A DNA stretch of 64,000 bases from Acidobacteriota bacterium (GCA_003225315.1 QHZD01000019.1:324311-388310); one strand, 5' to 3'. Shown: positions 17,978 through 27,529, counted from the stretch's first letter. Notes: a model not told the origin generated them from the letters alone. Program-made: numbers and translations.

Positions 17978-20900
17978 GTGTTAGCGTCACTAGAGGATCA
18001 CTCCTCAGAGCTTCTCGCCGTCCACAGCAAGCTTCGCGGCAGCACCATCACCGCAGCGACGGCATTACCGGCCGGGAGGCGGGTCACGGTGTTGGCGAAT
18101 CAAGGCTTGCTTGGGATCGCGTTCTTCGAAGCCACTGCCTCGATCATCCTGCTGGTTCTGTTTCTTCTTTTCCGCCGCGATAACCATTCGAGCTATTTTC
18201 GTTTTTGGCTTGGCGGGTGGTGGTGCTTCACGTTCTCGTCCTTTTGCGAACTGGCGCTGCTGATTCGCCAGCTTCCAGGGCTAAATCTTGCAAGCATCCT
18301 GGGGAAAGCTGCCGCCCTGATTCTCTTCCTGATCTCCGTGGTGCATTGCTCGGTAGGTTCAGAGCGGCGATTCTTGTCTGCCGTTCCGCTGTTCGGTTTG
18401 ATCCTGGCGGCTATCTACTACATCGAACGCCGAGGGCCCCGGCAGGTTGCGTCTCTCCACTGGGAAACGTCCATTTTCGAGACGGTCATTTGCCTGCTCG
18501 CCGGTTGGGTGATGTGGAGATCGCAGATGGCGCGCCGCAGTCACGGGGCCCAACTCCTAGCAGGAATATTCCTGTTGAGCGGCCTGCATGGCCTGGACCG
18601 GCCGCTTTGGCCGGCTAACCCGCTCTTTCTGTTGCGCGTGGCCTTCGACCATTTTCTGGGAGTGGCCGTGGGCATCGCCATGGTCGTAGTTGTCCTGGAG
18701 AGCGCGCGCACCAGAAGCGAAGAACTCAATGATAAAATGCGCCGGCTCACGCTCTTGACAGCCGCAAGCACGCAAACTCTTTCGATCCAGGAAGTGATTA
18801 ACCAGGTGCTGTCGCATCTCGTGAAGAGCCTTGGCGCCACACACGGCATTGTTCGCCTGAAAGAAGGCGAAGGAAACTCGGCGCAGCTTGTGGCGCGGGC
18901 ATCGGTGGGATTCGACCAGTCGTACCTGACTCGCTACGCCAAACTTTCACCCACGCAGCCCTGGGCGCAGCATGTGTTGAAAGAGGAGTGCCAATTCCTG
19001 GAGTCCTGCGAAGAGTGGGATCCCGCCGCTTTGAAGAGGGTGGAAGAGGCTGGATTGAAAACGCTCGTCACTCTGCCTCTCCCCGGCAAGAAGGAGCCCT
19101 TGGGAGTCATCGCCGTTGGTTCGACCCGCCAGGGACGTTTTCAGGCGGACGAGCTATCGTATCTCGTCAACATCGCGAATCTGCTCGGACTGACGCTTCA
19201 GAACGTTAACTTGTTTGAACAAGTCACTGCCGTACAACGTCAGTGGGAATATACTTTTGATTCTATCGGCGACCCGATATTGGTCCACGACCGCGCCGGG
19301 CGCATTCTGCGCAGCAACCATCGACTGAGCCAACTCTTGGGACGTCAAGGGAGCGCGCTTGTCGGCCGCAGCGTCACAGAGCTTCTTCCCGTTCAAAACG
19401 CCGGCTATAAGAGTTGCCCATACTGTGAAGGAATCGCCGGGGAAGGCGACGACCCCGACCCCTGGCTGCCCGGTTATTTCCTGGCCTCTAACTCCACGTT
19501 TGCCGATCCGAGCGGACTACAACTCGGAACTGTTCACGTTTTGAAGGACATCACTGATCGCAAGCGTGCGGAGGAAAAATACCGTTCGCTGGTATCCAGC
19601 GTTCAGGAAGGTGTCTTTATCTCCACGCCGCAGGGCCGCTTCCTGGATTTCAACGATGCGCTTCTTCGAATGACTGGATTTGAAAGCCGCGAGGAACTGT
19701 TGGCGCTGGACATTCCCACAACTTTTTACGCCAACAGCTCCGACCGCGAGAGGCTCAAGAAGCTCTTGGATCAGCACGGCAGCGTCGCCGATTTCGAATT
19801 CGAAATGCGCCGCAAGGACGGCGAAATACGCATAATGCAGGAATCTTCCATTGCCGTCAGAGATGCCGACGGGAACGTCACCGCTTATCAGGGGTTCTTG
19901 CTCGACATTACGGAGCGAAAGCGAGCTGAATCCGAAATTCGCCGCCGCAATCGCGAGCTCATGGTGCTAAATTCCATCGCTAAGACGCTGACGGAATCAC
20001 TGGACCTGACCGATTCGCTGCACCGCACGCTTGGCCAAATGGCAGAACTTTTTAACCTGGATGCCACTTCGCTCTATTTGTTTGAGGAAGACGGCACGCA
20101 ATTGCGGCGCGTCGCGGCGGTCGGCCATCGCTCGGAATTTTCCAGGCGCTTTCCTCCGGTCTCGGTGAGGACGGAGCTGATGCAGCACATCAAGGCTGTC
20201 CACGCGACGTTTCTGTCGGCACGAGGCTTGCCCCTGCCTCAGGTTTTCCGCGACGCGCAGGCAAGAGAAGAGATTGTTGACGCCTATATTGTGGTTCTGT
20301 GGTCCAAGGACCGCGTGATCGGCGGTCTGGTCGTGGGTAGCCGCACGCCTCGAGAATTCGCTCCGGCCGATGTGAACCTGCTCATTGCCGTCGGCAGCCA
20401 GATTTCCAGCGCCATCGAGCGCTCGATTCTCTATGAGGAAACTCGCCAGGCCTACGAGAATCTTCGCCGCACCCAGGAACAATTACTCCACAGCGAGAAG
20501 TTGGCGGCTGTCGGCCAGTTGATCTCCGGCGTCGCGCACGAATTGAACAACCCCCTCACAGCCATCCTCGGCTACAGCCAGTTGCTGACATCCAGTGAGC
20601 AGATGGGCCAGCAGGGAATCGAGTATTCCGATAAACTCTACAAGCAGGCGCAGCGCACCCATCGCATCGTGCAGAACCTTCTTAGTTTCGCCCGCCAGCA
20701 TAAGCCCGAGCGCATGCAAGTGCAGATTAACCAGGCCCTCGAAGAGACGCTGGCCTTGCGCGACTATGACTTGCGCATGCACAACATCCGCGTCCACTTG
20801 AATCTCGCTGAGAGTCTTCCCATGACGTTTGCTGATCCGCACCAGCTCCAACAGGTTTTCCTCAACATGGTGAACAACGCGGTTGACGCCATCCTGGAAC

Positions 20901-21607
20901 ATTCCACAGACGGCGATCTGTGGGTACGCACCAGTCTCAATGGCGACCGGCTGTGCATTGAGTTCACGGATAGCGGACCCGGGGTCAAAGATGCTTCCAA
21001 GGTATTCGATCCCTTCTACACCACGAAGCCCGTCGGCAAGGGAACTGGCCTGGGCTTAAGCATTTGCTATGGAATCATCACGGAACACGGCGGGACTATT
21101 CGCGTAAGTAACGTACCGGCGCGCGGCGCCTCGTTTCTCATCGAGTTGCCTCAACAATCCGTACCCTCTTCCACCATCTCCACGTCCGATCAAAAGGCCA
21201 CCGCAGGAAGAAATGGACGGATACTCCTAGTGGATCGCGACGATTCCGTGTTGGAAGCTGTCGGCACCATCCTGCGTTCCCGCAATCATCTGGTGAACTC
21301 AGCGAGAGACGTGCGTGAAGCGCAAGTCCTTCTGGAAAAAGAGAGTTTCGATCTGATTGTCGCCGACCTGCATGTTTCTGACGGGGTTAACGGGGGCGGC
21401 TTCTGCGAATGGCTGGTCCAACACAAGCCTGCCCTCAGCAACAAATTAATCTGGATGTGCGCCGTCGCACCAGCGGAAGACACAGGCGAGCACATTGTTG
21501 TGAAAGGCCGTCACATTCTCCAAAAGCCGTTCAAGGCGACCGATTTATTGGCAGCAGTGGATGAGCTGCTGCTAAACAGCGCTCAAGCCGCCGCGATTCA
21601 TCGGTGA
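17978..21607 (+). CDS. Hybrid sensor histidine kinase (7-8 TM, GAF, PAS, PAS, GAF, HK, REC)
   Basis: A 1,209-residue membrane kinase. Residues about 30-250 form seven to eight membrane helices. They are followed by a GAF domain (about 270-415), two PAS domains (about 420-660; the second ends with DITERKRAE), a second GAF (about 665-815), a HisKA dimerisation domain with the phospho-His in GVAHELNNPLTAI, and a HATPase with N, G1 and G2 boxes (NMVNNAVDAI, DSGPGV, GTGLGLSICYG). A C-terminal receiver has Asp in LIVADLHVSD. The start is GTG at 17978. Likely partner: the divergent HD-GYP regulator, linking membrane or redox cues to cyclic di-GMP. The signal is unknown. Confidence 0.93.
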   Translation: MLASLEDHSSELLAVHSKLRGSTITAATALPAGRRVTVLANQGLLGIAFFEATASIILLVLFLLFRRDNHSSYFRFWLGGWWCFTFSSFCELALLIRQLPGLNLASILGKAAALILFLISVVHCSVGSERRFLSAVPLFGLILAAIYYIERRGPRQVASLHWETSIFETVICLLAGWVMWRSQMARRSHGAQLLAGIFLLSGLHGLDRPLWPANPLFLLRVAFDHFLGVAVGIAMVVVVLESARTRSEELNDKMRRLTLLTAASTQTLSIQEVINQVLSHLVKSLGATHGIVRLKEGEGNSAQLVARASVGFDQSYLTRYAKLSPTQPWAQHVLKEECQFLESCEEWDPAALKRVEEAGLKTLVTLPLPGKKEPLGVIAVGSTRQGRFQADELSYLVNIANLLGLTLQNVNLFEQVTAVQRQWEYTFDSIGDPILVHDRAGRILRSNHRLSQLLGRQGSALVGRSVTELLPVQNAGYKSCPYCEGIAGEGDDPDPWLPGYFLASNSTFADPSGLQLGTVHVLKDITDRKRAEEKYRSLVSSVQEGVFISTPQGRFLDFNDALLRMTGFESREELLALDIPTTFYANSSDRERLKKLLDQHGSVADFEFEMRRKDGEIRIMQESSIAVRDADGNVTAYQGFLLDITERKRAESEIRRRNRELMVLNSIAKTLTESLDLTDSLHRTLGQMAELFNLDATSLYLFEEDGTQLRRVAAVGHRSEFSRRFPPVSVRTELMQHIKAVHATFLSARGLPLPQVFRDAQAREEIVDAYIVVLWSKDRVIGGLVVGSRTPREFAPADVNLLIAVGSQISSAIERSILYEETRQAYENLRRTQEQLLHSEKLAAVGQLISGVAHELNNPLTAILGYSQLLTSSEQMGQQGIEYSDKLYKQAQRTHRIVQNLLSFARQHKPERMQVQINQALEETLALRDYDLRMHNIRVHLNLAESLPMTFADPHQLQQVFLNMVNNAVDAILEHSTDGDLWVRTSLNGDRLCIEFTDSGPGVKDASKVFDPFYTTKPVGKGTGLGLSICYGIITEHGGTIRVSNVPARGASFLIELPQQSVPSSTISTSDQKATAGRNGRILLVDRDDSVLEAVGTILRSRNHLVNSARDVREAQVLLEKESFDLIVADLHVSDGVNGGGFCEWLVQHKPALSNKLIWMCAVAPAEDTGEHIVVKGRHILQKPFKATDLLAAVDELLLNSAQAAAIHR

Positions 21608-22147
21608 AGCCAGCTCTGCCGTAAGGGCGGCGCGCTCCCCGAGCTCTTTGAGCGCCGCTTCCATTCGAACGCTCAACCCGCTGACCAGCGCACTCAGTCC
21701 GTCGAGTTGCGGCAACGGCGCGAAGCCCGCCATCAGCTTCCATCGAATCATCTGGTATTGCCAGGCAAACTTTGTGGTGAGGCGCAGCCTCTCAAACTCA
21801 TGCGCCGCAGCCACTTCCGGCGATAGCACGGCGATCACGCTCGCCATACACAGGAGGTTCTGGAAGTCCCCCCGCAGGGCGGACAGGTAGGCCAGGGCGA
21901 TTCCCCGGCGGTCCCTGCGGACTCGCTGCAGCGCGCCACGAGAAACTCTCTTCGAGAGAAAATCGTAATCTGCCGCCGCCAACGCTTGGCGGATTTGCGG
22001 CAAGTAATCAACGTGGCGCTGGCCTTCTTCCAGCGCGTGCGGATCGGTCGGGAGATTCCTTGCGTTTCGGGGTTTCCGCAGCGCCCACCCTAACGCAAGG
22101 AGAAGGAGAGCTACGAACCCAAAGAACAAGATGAGCGTGAGATTCAA
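21572..22147 (-). CDS. Membrane-anchored protein of unknown function
   Basis: 191 residues with one N-terminal membrane helix (LILFFGFVALLLLALGWAL) and a mainly helical soluble part. It overlaps the 3' end of the kinase gene by 36 bases tail to tail, and overlaps the upstream membrane protein gene by 4 bases (ATGA-type), so the two membrane genes are translated together. I do not recognise a family. Confidence 0.7.
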   Translation of the reverse strand: MNLTLILFFGFVALLLLALGWALRKPRNARNLPTDPHALEEGQRHVDYLPQIRQALAAADYDFLSKRVSRGALQRVRRDRRGIALAYLSALRGDFQNLLCMASVIAVLSPEVAAAHEFERLRLTTKFAWQYQMIRWKLMAGFAPLPQLDGLSALVSGLSVRMEAALKELGERAALTAELASPMNRGGLSAV

Positions 22148-22935
22148 TTTCGTGTAGCCTCCGTCTTCCAGAATTGGACAAGCTGTTCATTGAGCAGGCG
22201 CAAACGCAGGTTGAATTGAGGCGCAAGCGTTTGGTAGACCCCGTAAGGCAAGAGAGTTTCTTTCGGACTTCCTTCAGTTTTCGGTTTGCAAAGAGCCCAG
22301 GTCCACAGGAGCATGCTTGCGAGAAACGCCAGCATTCCTAAAAAATTCCAGAGAGCCACATAACTGTCCAGAAAGCGCTCAAGTACCGTGTTGTTCAGCA
22401 CGCCAAAACACGAATAAAGGCAAAACCCCAGTGCCAGCGAGCGGTCCTCGCGTTTCGCTTCCACCTCGTAATAGCGAAGAAAAACGAAGACGCCAACGAT
22501 CACCACGGCGATTGCCAGCTCCAGGGCGCGCTCGGCTTTCGGCAGCACGAATCCCAACCCGTGTCTTGCTGCCAGGCCGGCGTACAGCATCACAAGAGAC
22601 GCGCTTCCGAGCAGAATGCGCCAGGCAAGCGCCCAGACGCCGCGGTAGTGCGAGAGGAGATGCTTGCATACCTCCATTATAGCCAGTCCACGAGCGCAAA
22701 GCACCAGCGCCTGCATTCCCCACGAGATACTCCAAGAAAGGTTAGAGAGAAATCCCCATCGACGGTAGACCAGGAATGCCAAAACACCGAGAATCAGATT
22801 CAGAAATACATAAATGGAGAATGCTGCATACGTGCGGTAGTTCTTGTGAACCGCAAGCAAGACCAGAAGAAAAACTCCTGCCACGATGTTTACGGCCCAG
22901 AGTATCTGCTGCGCTTGCGATATATCTCTCAACAC
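22144..22935 (-). CDS. Polytopic membrane protein of unknown function
   Basis: 263 residues with about seven hydrophobic helices, alternating with short loops, and a charged C-terminal tail (NLRLRLLNEQLVQFWKTE). It is the first gene of a two-gene unit with the 191-residue membrane-anchored protein. The layout resembles small sensory or carrier membrane proteins seen repeatedly in acidobacteria, but no catalytic motif is visible. Confidence 0.75.
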   Translation of the reverse strand: MLRDISQAQQILWAVNIVAGVFLLVLLAVHKNYRTYAAFSIYVFLNLILGVLAFLVYRRWGFLSNLSWSISWGMQALVLCARGLAIMEVCKHLLSHYRGVWALAWRILLGSASLVMLYAGLAARHGLGFVLPKAERALELAIAVVIVGVFVFLRYYEVEAKREDRSLALGFCLYSCFGVLNNTVLERFLDSYVALWNFLGMLAFLASMLLWTWALCKPKTEGSPKETLLPYGVYQTLAPQFNLRLRLLNEQLVQFWKTEATRN

Positions 22936-23053
22936 GCGTGCATCTTAACACATGCGCACTTAGCAATTGAATGGGCGGAGTGGCCCTCCGCGATAGTTCA
23001 AGAGTACTGGGCTGAATACCGTGATTCAGCCCAGCCGCACGATTAGAGAATTC

Positions 23054-23398
23054 TCATACAGTAACTTGTGGCTGGTTCAACGAAGGTGGTCCTGGGGGAA
23101 GCGGCCAGCCGTCGGCTACGAGAGTCGCATCCGTTCTCGGTGGTCCTGGGGGAAGCGGCCAGCCGTCGGCTACGAGAGTCGCATCCGTTCTCGGTGGTCC
23201 TGGGGGAAGTGGCCAACCATCGGCTACGAGCGTTGCGTTGGAATTGGGTGGTCCCGGGGGTAGAGGCCAGCCGTCAGCGGTTAATGTGCGATCGATTGTC
23301 GCCGGTTTACCGGCTGAAAGGTTGACGGACCGCATAACAGGCAGTACCATCGATACGGCCAAAGCAGCGACTGCCATCATCATTGCTCTTTTTTTCAA
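23054..23398 (-). CDS. Small secreted protein with four 18-residue repeats
   Basis: 114 residues from a TTG start at 23398, supported by AGGAGGG eight bases upstream. A signal-peptide-like N terminus (KKRAMMMAVAALAVSMVLPV) is followed by four copies of ATLVADGWPLPPGPPRTD with few substitutions, and a short tail. No cysteine is present after the signal peptide. The repeated Asp-Gly-Trp-Pro-Leu-Pro-Pro unit could be a wall- or polysaccharide-binding tail, or a precursor cut into repeated peptides; neither is shown. It is transcribed divergently from the 23440 gene with only 41 bases between start codons. Confidence 0.65.
   Translation of the reverse strand: MKKRAMMMAVAALAVSMVLPVMRSVNLSAGKPATIDRTLTADGWPLPPGPPNSNATLVADGWPLPPGPPRTDATLVADGWPLPPGPPRTDATLVADGWPLPPGPPSLNQPQVTV
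23085..23300 (-). repeat. 54-bp coding tandem repeat
   Basis: GGTGGTCC recurs at 23085, 23139, 23193 and 23247, an exact 54-bp period (18 codons). The first two complete units are nearly identical in DNA sequence and the fourth is most diverged, so copies were added recently on the C-terminal side of the encoded protein. Confidence 0.95.
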
Positions 23399-23439
23399 GG
23401 TTGTATCCCTCCTGACTTACAGGGTGAGGAGGGACGCTT

Positions 23440-23940
23440 TTGGAGAAGAGCTTTTGTGAAAGATGTTCCGATTGCGGAACACAGGGCGGTATGAGAACGC
23501 TTACTCAGTTCCAGCAAAACCGTAAAGTCATTCAGGACTTCACGCTGACAACTCTTGCGGGCATTCCCGGGCAATTTGCCCGGCTAACCTACCTAGCTTC
23601 CTTGCGGGATCTTTCCAGCGGCAGGTATGAACATGCCGGGCTTGCCGCGCTTTATCCAGACGCATCTATCCAGCAGGCTTTACAGCTTTGCCATGAACAG
23701 ATTTTCGAGCGGATATTGGAAGAGCCACTCGCCGTCCAGGAGGAAGATTTGCGAGCTTGCTTAGCGGCCATGGAAGGCGGGATGTCTGTGGCCGTTTCTC
23801 ACTGGCGCCGCAACGAAGCCTATCGCGTCCTTGTGCCGGAACAGGCCCCGGATTATCTCAAGGACCTTTTCTGCTCAAATCTCCGAACTATTCTGGAAAT
23901 TCTCGATGAGGAACGCTCTCCGGCCCGTTCAGGCGCGTAA
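23440..23940 (+). CDS. Conserved hypothetical protein
   Basis: 166 residues from a TTG at 23440 with an excellent AGGAGGG six bases upstream; an ATG 17 codons later (MRTLTQFQQ) is the alternative. The longer form starts with a Cys-rich stretch (CERCSDCG). The rest is a helical domain with no motif I recognise. Its 3' end overlaps the XRE-type regulator gene by 53 bases tail to tail. Confidence 0.65.
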   Translation: MEKSFCERCSDCGTQGGMRTLTQFQQNRKVIQDFTLTTLAGIPGQFARLTYLASLRDLSSGRYEHAGLAALYPDASIQQALQLCHEQIFERILEEPLAVQEEDLRACLAAMEGGMSVAVSHWRRNEAYRVLVPEQAPDYLKDLFCSNLRTILEILDEERSPARSGA

Positions 23941-24661
23941 CCACTCCCGTCACGCGTCCCACGATCTCTGCCTCATCCGGCACGCGCCACGTTTCCGGTA
24001 AACAATGCGAGAGCGGATGGGGCTGCATCACCAGCCGCGAGCCTTCCTGATGGAACCATCCACAACGATACCCATCGCGCACTTCGACAAAGTACATCGG
24101 ACGGTCATGCTCCGTAATCCAATTGCCATCATCGATTTTGTTTACCGAACCATCCACCAGCACGATGCTTCCGGGGCGCAGCAACGGCATCATTCGCCGG
24201 TCCGACGTTCCGATATAGCCATAGAAGTAATGGCTGTGGCCGTTCGTGAGCACGCCTTCAAAGTTCCCCCATTTCTCCACCATTCGCGACAGGAATTCCG
24301 TTCGCTGGGGATCGAACGCCGGATCAAATTTCATCGGTATCCGCAACGAGGTCGGCGCCGCCATCAGATGTGTTTGCGGCACCGCGAACGCCGCGCCATC
24401 ATGAAAACACTCTTCGATGGGCACGTCGTACCAGCGGAAAATTTCCACTGGGTTCAGCCGGTAAATGGCTGCCAGCGAGTATAATTTGTGTAGGCCCGGC
24501 ACTACGCCGCGGTTTTCAATGTCCGCCAGCCTGCTGATGTGGACGATGAAGTCGGGACGTCCGCGGCGCGCGGCCAATTCGTAACTGGCGCGCTCCACAT
24601 CTCGATAGGTTAATCCGAGTCGCTCGCGGGCCTGCCGCAGACGAAAACCGGGAAGCATCAA
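23888..24661 (-). CDS. XRE-type regulator with degenerate S24/LexA-like domain
   Basis: 257 residues. The N-terminal helix-turn-helix is RLRQARERLGLTYRDVERAS. The C-terminal half (about 150-245) has the S24 peptidase fold signature DRRMMPLLRPGSIVLVDGS. In LexA and CI-like repressors the catalytic Ser sits in GDSM-P; here the aligned residue is Arg (RMMP), and no clear catalytic Lys follows. Self-cleavage is therefore unlikely, and the domain may be for dimerisation or ligand sensing. A TGTAC-N5-GTACA palindrome just upstream may be its own operator. Confidence 0.8.
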   Translation of the reverse strand: MMLPGFRLRQARERLGLTYRDVERASYELAARRGRPDFIVHISRLADIENRGVVPGLHKLYSLAAIYRLNPVEIFRWYDVPIEECFHDGAAFAVPQTHLMAAPTSLRIPMKFDPAFDPQRTEFLSRMVEKWGNFEGVLTNGHSHYFYGYIGTSDRRMMPLLRPGSIVLVDGSVNKIDDGNWITEHDRPMYFVEVRDGYRCGWFHQEGSRLVMQPHPLSHCLPETWRVPDEAEIVGRVTGVVTRLNGPESVPHREFPE

Positions 24662-24685
24662 TCCCTCGGGGGCTGAGTGAATCCC

Positions 24686-24700
24686 TGTACGCAGAGTACA
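24686..24700. promoter_or_regulatory. Candidate operator of the XRE/S24 regulator
   Basis: TGTAC-GCAGA-GTACA, 25 bases upstream of the regulator's start codon. The symmetric half-sites and position fit autoregulation; this is inferred. Confidence 0.4.
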
Positions 24701-24804
24701 ACAGAATTACCACATTGTTAAGTTTTCAGAACAAGTTTGCAGTTGTTTCAATTTGGAACTGTCCATTTCCTGACAGGGACTGACTCGGCTCGCGACACTC
24801 ATTC

Positions 24805-25938
24805 CTATTGCATCCACGCCAGACCGTCAGGTTGCCTCCCAGTGGATACGTATCCAGTGACCTCCAAACTTTTCAAATCTACGACAGCGACTTTGTCCTT
24901 CGCACTGACGGCTACGTACGCACGGGAACCATCGGGAACAATTAAGATCCCCGCCGCACCGCCTCCAAGATCGACAGTCTTTAGCTCCTTCCGAGTAGTC
25001 GAGTCCAGAACCACAAGATTGGCCCCCGCTCCTGCACCCAGGCCCGATGACAGCACGCGCTTGCCATCCGGCGTGAATTTCAGGCGGTTGGCTCCCTTCA
25101 CTGGAATGGGAACCGTTTGTGTGACGCGTTTGCTGGCCACATCAATGATGGTCACGGTGGCGTCCTGCGCATTGGCCGCCCAAATCTCCTTGGCGTCGGG
25201 CGACACATCAAAACCTTCGGCTCCCCGTCCAGCTGCGACATTTGTCACGCGCCACGTTCTCCTAGGGAGGCCGGTTGGCGAGCCCATACCCGATGGAGGC
25301 CCATCCGCAGGAGAAGCAGAACCCGCCACAAAAGTGGGCCCTGCCGTCCCCGGCTGAAGGACCGAAGGGCCCATTGGCAAAGAAACTTGCTCGATGATGC
25401 TGATCGTTCCGGAGCTAACATTCGAAGTCACGATCCGGTCGAGACTTTCGTTGACCGCTACCATGTGCGTTCTGTCCTGCCCCGTGCCGAGAACCAAATC
25501 CACGCTTTGCGTTGCAGGATCGTAACGGCCCACGATCTTGTTCGTCTCCGCTGTGAAATACAGCTTGCCGCCCGCGAACGCCAATCCATGCGCGGAACGT
25601 AGCGGCCCGAGATTGATCGGAGCCAACGCCTTCCGTGCAGCCACATCGACTACCGAGATGGTGTTGAGCGTGCTGTCGGAACCGCCATAGTTCGAAATGT
25701 AGGCAAGCTTGCCATTCGGCGATGCCACAATCTCATGCGGATCCGGGCCCGCGGGAACGCGCGCCACGATCTGCAAGTTCGTCGGATCCACAATCGCCAA
25801 CATGTTGTCGCTCTTTTCCAGGACTAGCAATGCTGGAGAAGGCGTTTGCGCCTCCGCAAGATTCGCGGCCACCAAGAAAACGCCAAGCACGGACGCGCCC
25901 CAAATCGAGACTCGTCTTTTTTTATTGATGTATCGCAT
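24805..25938 (-). CDS. Secreted YVTN-type beta-propeller protein
   Basis: About 377 residues from the ATG at 25938 (MRYINKKRR), which has GGAGGAAAGG upstream and leads straight into a signal peptide (VSIWGASVLGVFLVAANLAEAQ). At least six blades follow with the YncE/YVTN pattern (for example PNGKLAYISNYGG, VSPDAKEIWAANAQDATVTIIDV, PDGSRAYVAVSAKDKVAVVDL). A Gly/Pro-rich insertion sits mid-propeller (about 200-230). Such proteins are periplasmic or extracellular and often bind or scaffold; no catalytic residues can be assigned. Confidence 0.88.
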   Translation of the reverse strand: MRYINKKRRVSIWGASVLGVFLVAANLAEAQTPSPALLVLEKSDNMLAIVDPTNLQIVARVPAGPDPHEIVASPNGKLAYISNYGGSDSTLNTISVVDVAARKALAPINLGPLRSAHGLAFAGGKLYFTAETNKIVGRYDPATQSVDLVLGTGQDRTHMVAVNESLDRIVTSNVSSGTISIIEQVSLPMGPSVLQPGTAGPTFVAGSASPADGPPSGMGSPTGLPRRTWRVTNVAAGRGAEGFDVSPDAKEIWAANAQDATVTIIDVASKRVTQTVPIPVKGANRLKFTPDGKRVLSSGLGAGAGANLVVLDSTTRKELKTVDLGGGAAGILIVPDGSRAYVAVSAKDKVAVVDLKSLEVTGYVSTGRQPDGLAWMQ

Positions 25939-26104
25939 GGTTCTTTTTCCTTTCCTCCAGCGAGATTCTCGGCGCAAATTCTACACCACGTCTCTCTAAG
26001 CTGTATCGCCGGCTCTTCATGTCCTGGGGAGAGCCGGGATAGCGGTGGGCGCAAAGCTGGCCGCACAAACGTTACCGTCGCGATTCTGCTATCCTGAAAA
26101 TGAT

Positions 26105-27529
26105 ATGACCTCTCACCAGAAACACGCTTGTTTCGGGCTGCGCGCTCTTTTCTTGAGTCTTGCCTTGCTGCTTGGTGTCGCCGTCCCTGCGCAGGAAGCG
26201 TCCGTCACTCCTCCCCCTGCCGATTCCAAGCCTGCAACGGATGCCGACTTCATTGCCGCTGCCGATGAAGTCCTTGGCCAGATGAGCCAAATCACCGGCC
26301 TGAAACTCGTTACCCCGCTGAAAAAATCGCTGCGTTCGCGGGAGGAAATCCGGGCCTACGTCATCACGCAGATGAACGAAGAAAAGAATGCCGCCGAACG
26401 CTACGCCGACCAGCGCAGCGCGGAAGCCTTTGGACTTCTCCCCAAGGGCTTCGACCTGGATTCCTTCATGGTCAATGTGCTCACCGAGCAGGTCGAGGGG
26501 CTTTACGATCCCAAGGCCCGCGAGTTTTACATCGCGGACTGGAGCCCGTTGGGCGACCAGCGCATGGTCATGGCGCATGAATTGACGCACGCACTCGAAG
26601 ACCAGCACTTCCAGATCGAGGCGTGGTTAAGGGCTGCCCGCCCCAATGAAGATGCCGAGCTGGCGCGCGACGCCGTGCTCGAGGGCAGCGCGATGGCCGC
26701 CATGGTCGACTACCTGATGCTTGGGACAGGGCGCTCTTTGAAGGATCTGCCGGACTTCGATCCCAGCATGCTGATCGGCGATCTAGGCAGCACACCGACG
26801 CTGGAAAAGGCTCCGCCGTTCCTCAAGGACGCGCTAATCTTTCCCTATATTGGCGGACTGAATTTTTCGGCCGCCGTCATGAGAAACGTTGGATGGTCTG
26901 CTCTGTCGGGAGTGTTCGAGAAGCCGCCGGTTTCCACGCAGCAAATTCTCCATCCGGCGCTCTATCGGTCCGGCAAGACACCCGCAAATGTCGCTCTTCC
27001 ACAGCTTGAGAAAGTGCTCGGCAACAACTGGTCGAAGCTCGATGAAAATATCATGGGTGAGTTCGGCTGGAAGGAAGTCCTGAAGCAATTCCTGGACAGC
27101 GAACGCGCGAAGAATTTGGCGGCCGCTTGGGAGGGCGATCGCTACGCCGTCTTCGAACACAAACAAACGAAGAAGCCCATTCTGGTAGCGCGCCTGCACC
27201 TCGACAGCGAAGTGCACGCGGCGCGATTCTTCGGCCAGTATTCGGAAGCGCTCGAGAAAAAACATGCGGAGCGCTCGAACTTGCTTCGCCGCCCAAATTT
27301 TTTTTCGTTTGACACGCCTGATGGCGGCGTGTTCCTGGATTGTCTGGGACTTGAGTGCGTCACTCTCGAAGGCACGACGCGAGACAAATTCGACGCCTTC
27401 ATCAAAGCTCTGGATTGGCCGTTGGCGCCTCAACTGCCAGAAAAACCAGGGTCCGTTCCCGCTAAGACCGCGATGATCCCGGCGTCTGGGGAAAACATCG
27501 TTTCGGCGACGTTTGCAGGTCTAAGCTAA
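26105..27529 (+). CDS. Secreted HExxH metalloprotease-like protein
   Basis: I start at the ATG at 26105 (MTSHQKHAC), which puts a signal peptide (LFLSLALLLGVAVPAQ) close to the N terminus. The zinc motif is MVMAHELTHALEDQHF, with a downstream glutamate in VLEGSAMAAMVDY as the probable third ligand (gluzincin pattern). The rest is mostly helical with a C-terminal domain of unknown role. The intact motif predicts activity; the substrate is not known. It is divergent from the beta-propeller gene. Confidence 0.8.
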   Translation: MTSHQKHACFGLRALFLSLALLLGVAVPAQEASVTPPPADSKPATDADFIAAADEVLGQMSQITGLKLVTPLKKSLRSREEIRAYVITQMNEEKNAAERYADQRSAEAFGLLPKGFDLDSFMVNVLTEQVEGLYDPKAREFYIADWSPLGDQRMVMAHELTHALEDQHFQIEAWLRAARPNEDAELARDAVLEGSAMAAMVDYLMLGTGRSLKDLPDFDPSMLIGDLGSTPTLEKAPPFLKDALIFPYIGGLNFSAAVMRNVGWSALSGVFEKPPVSTQQILHPALYRSGKTPANVALPQLEKVLGNNWSKLDENIMGEFGWKEVLKQFLDSERAKNLAAAWEGDRYAVFEHKQTKKPILVARLHLDSEVHAARFFGQYSEALEKKHAERSNLLRRPNFFSFDTPDGGVFLDCLGLECVTLEGTTRDKFDAFIKALDWPLAPQLPEKPGSVPAKTAMIPASGENIVSATFAGLS

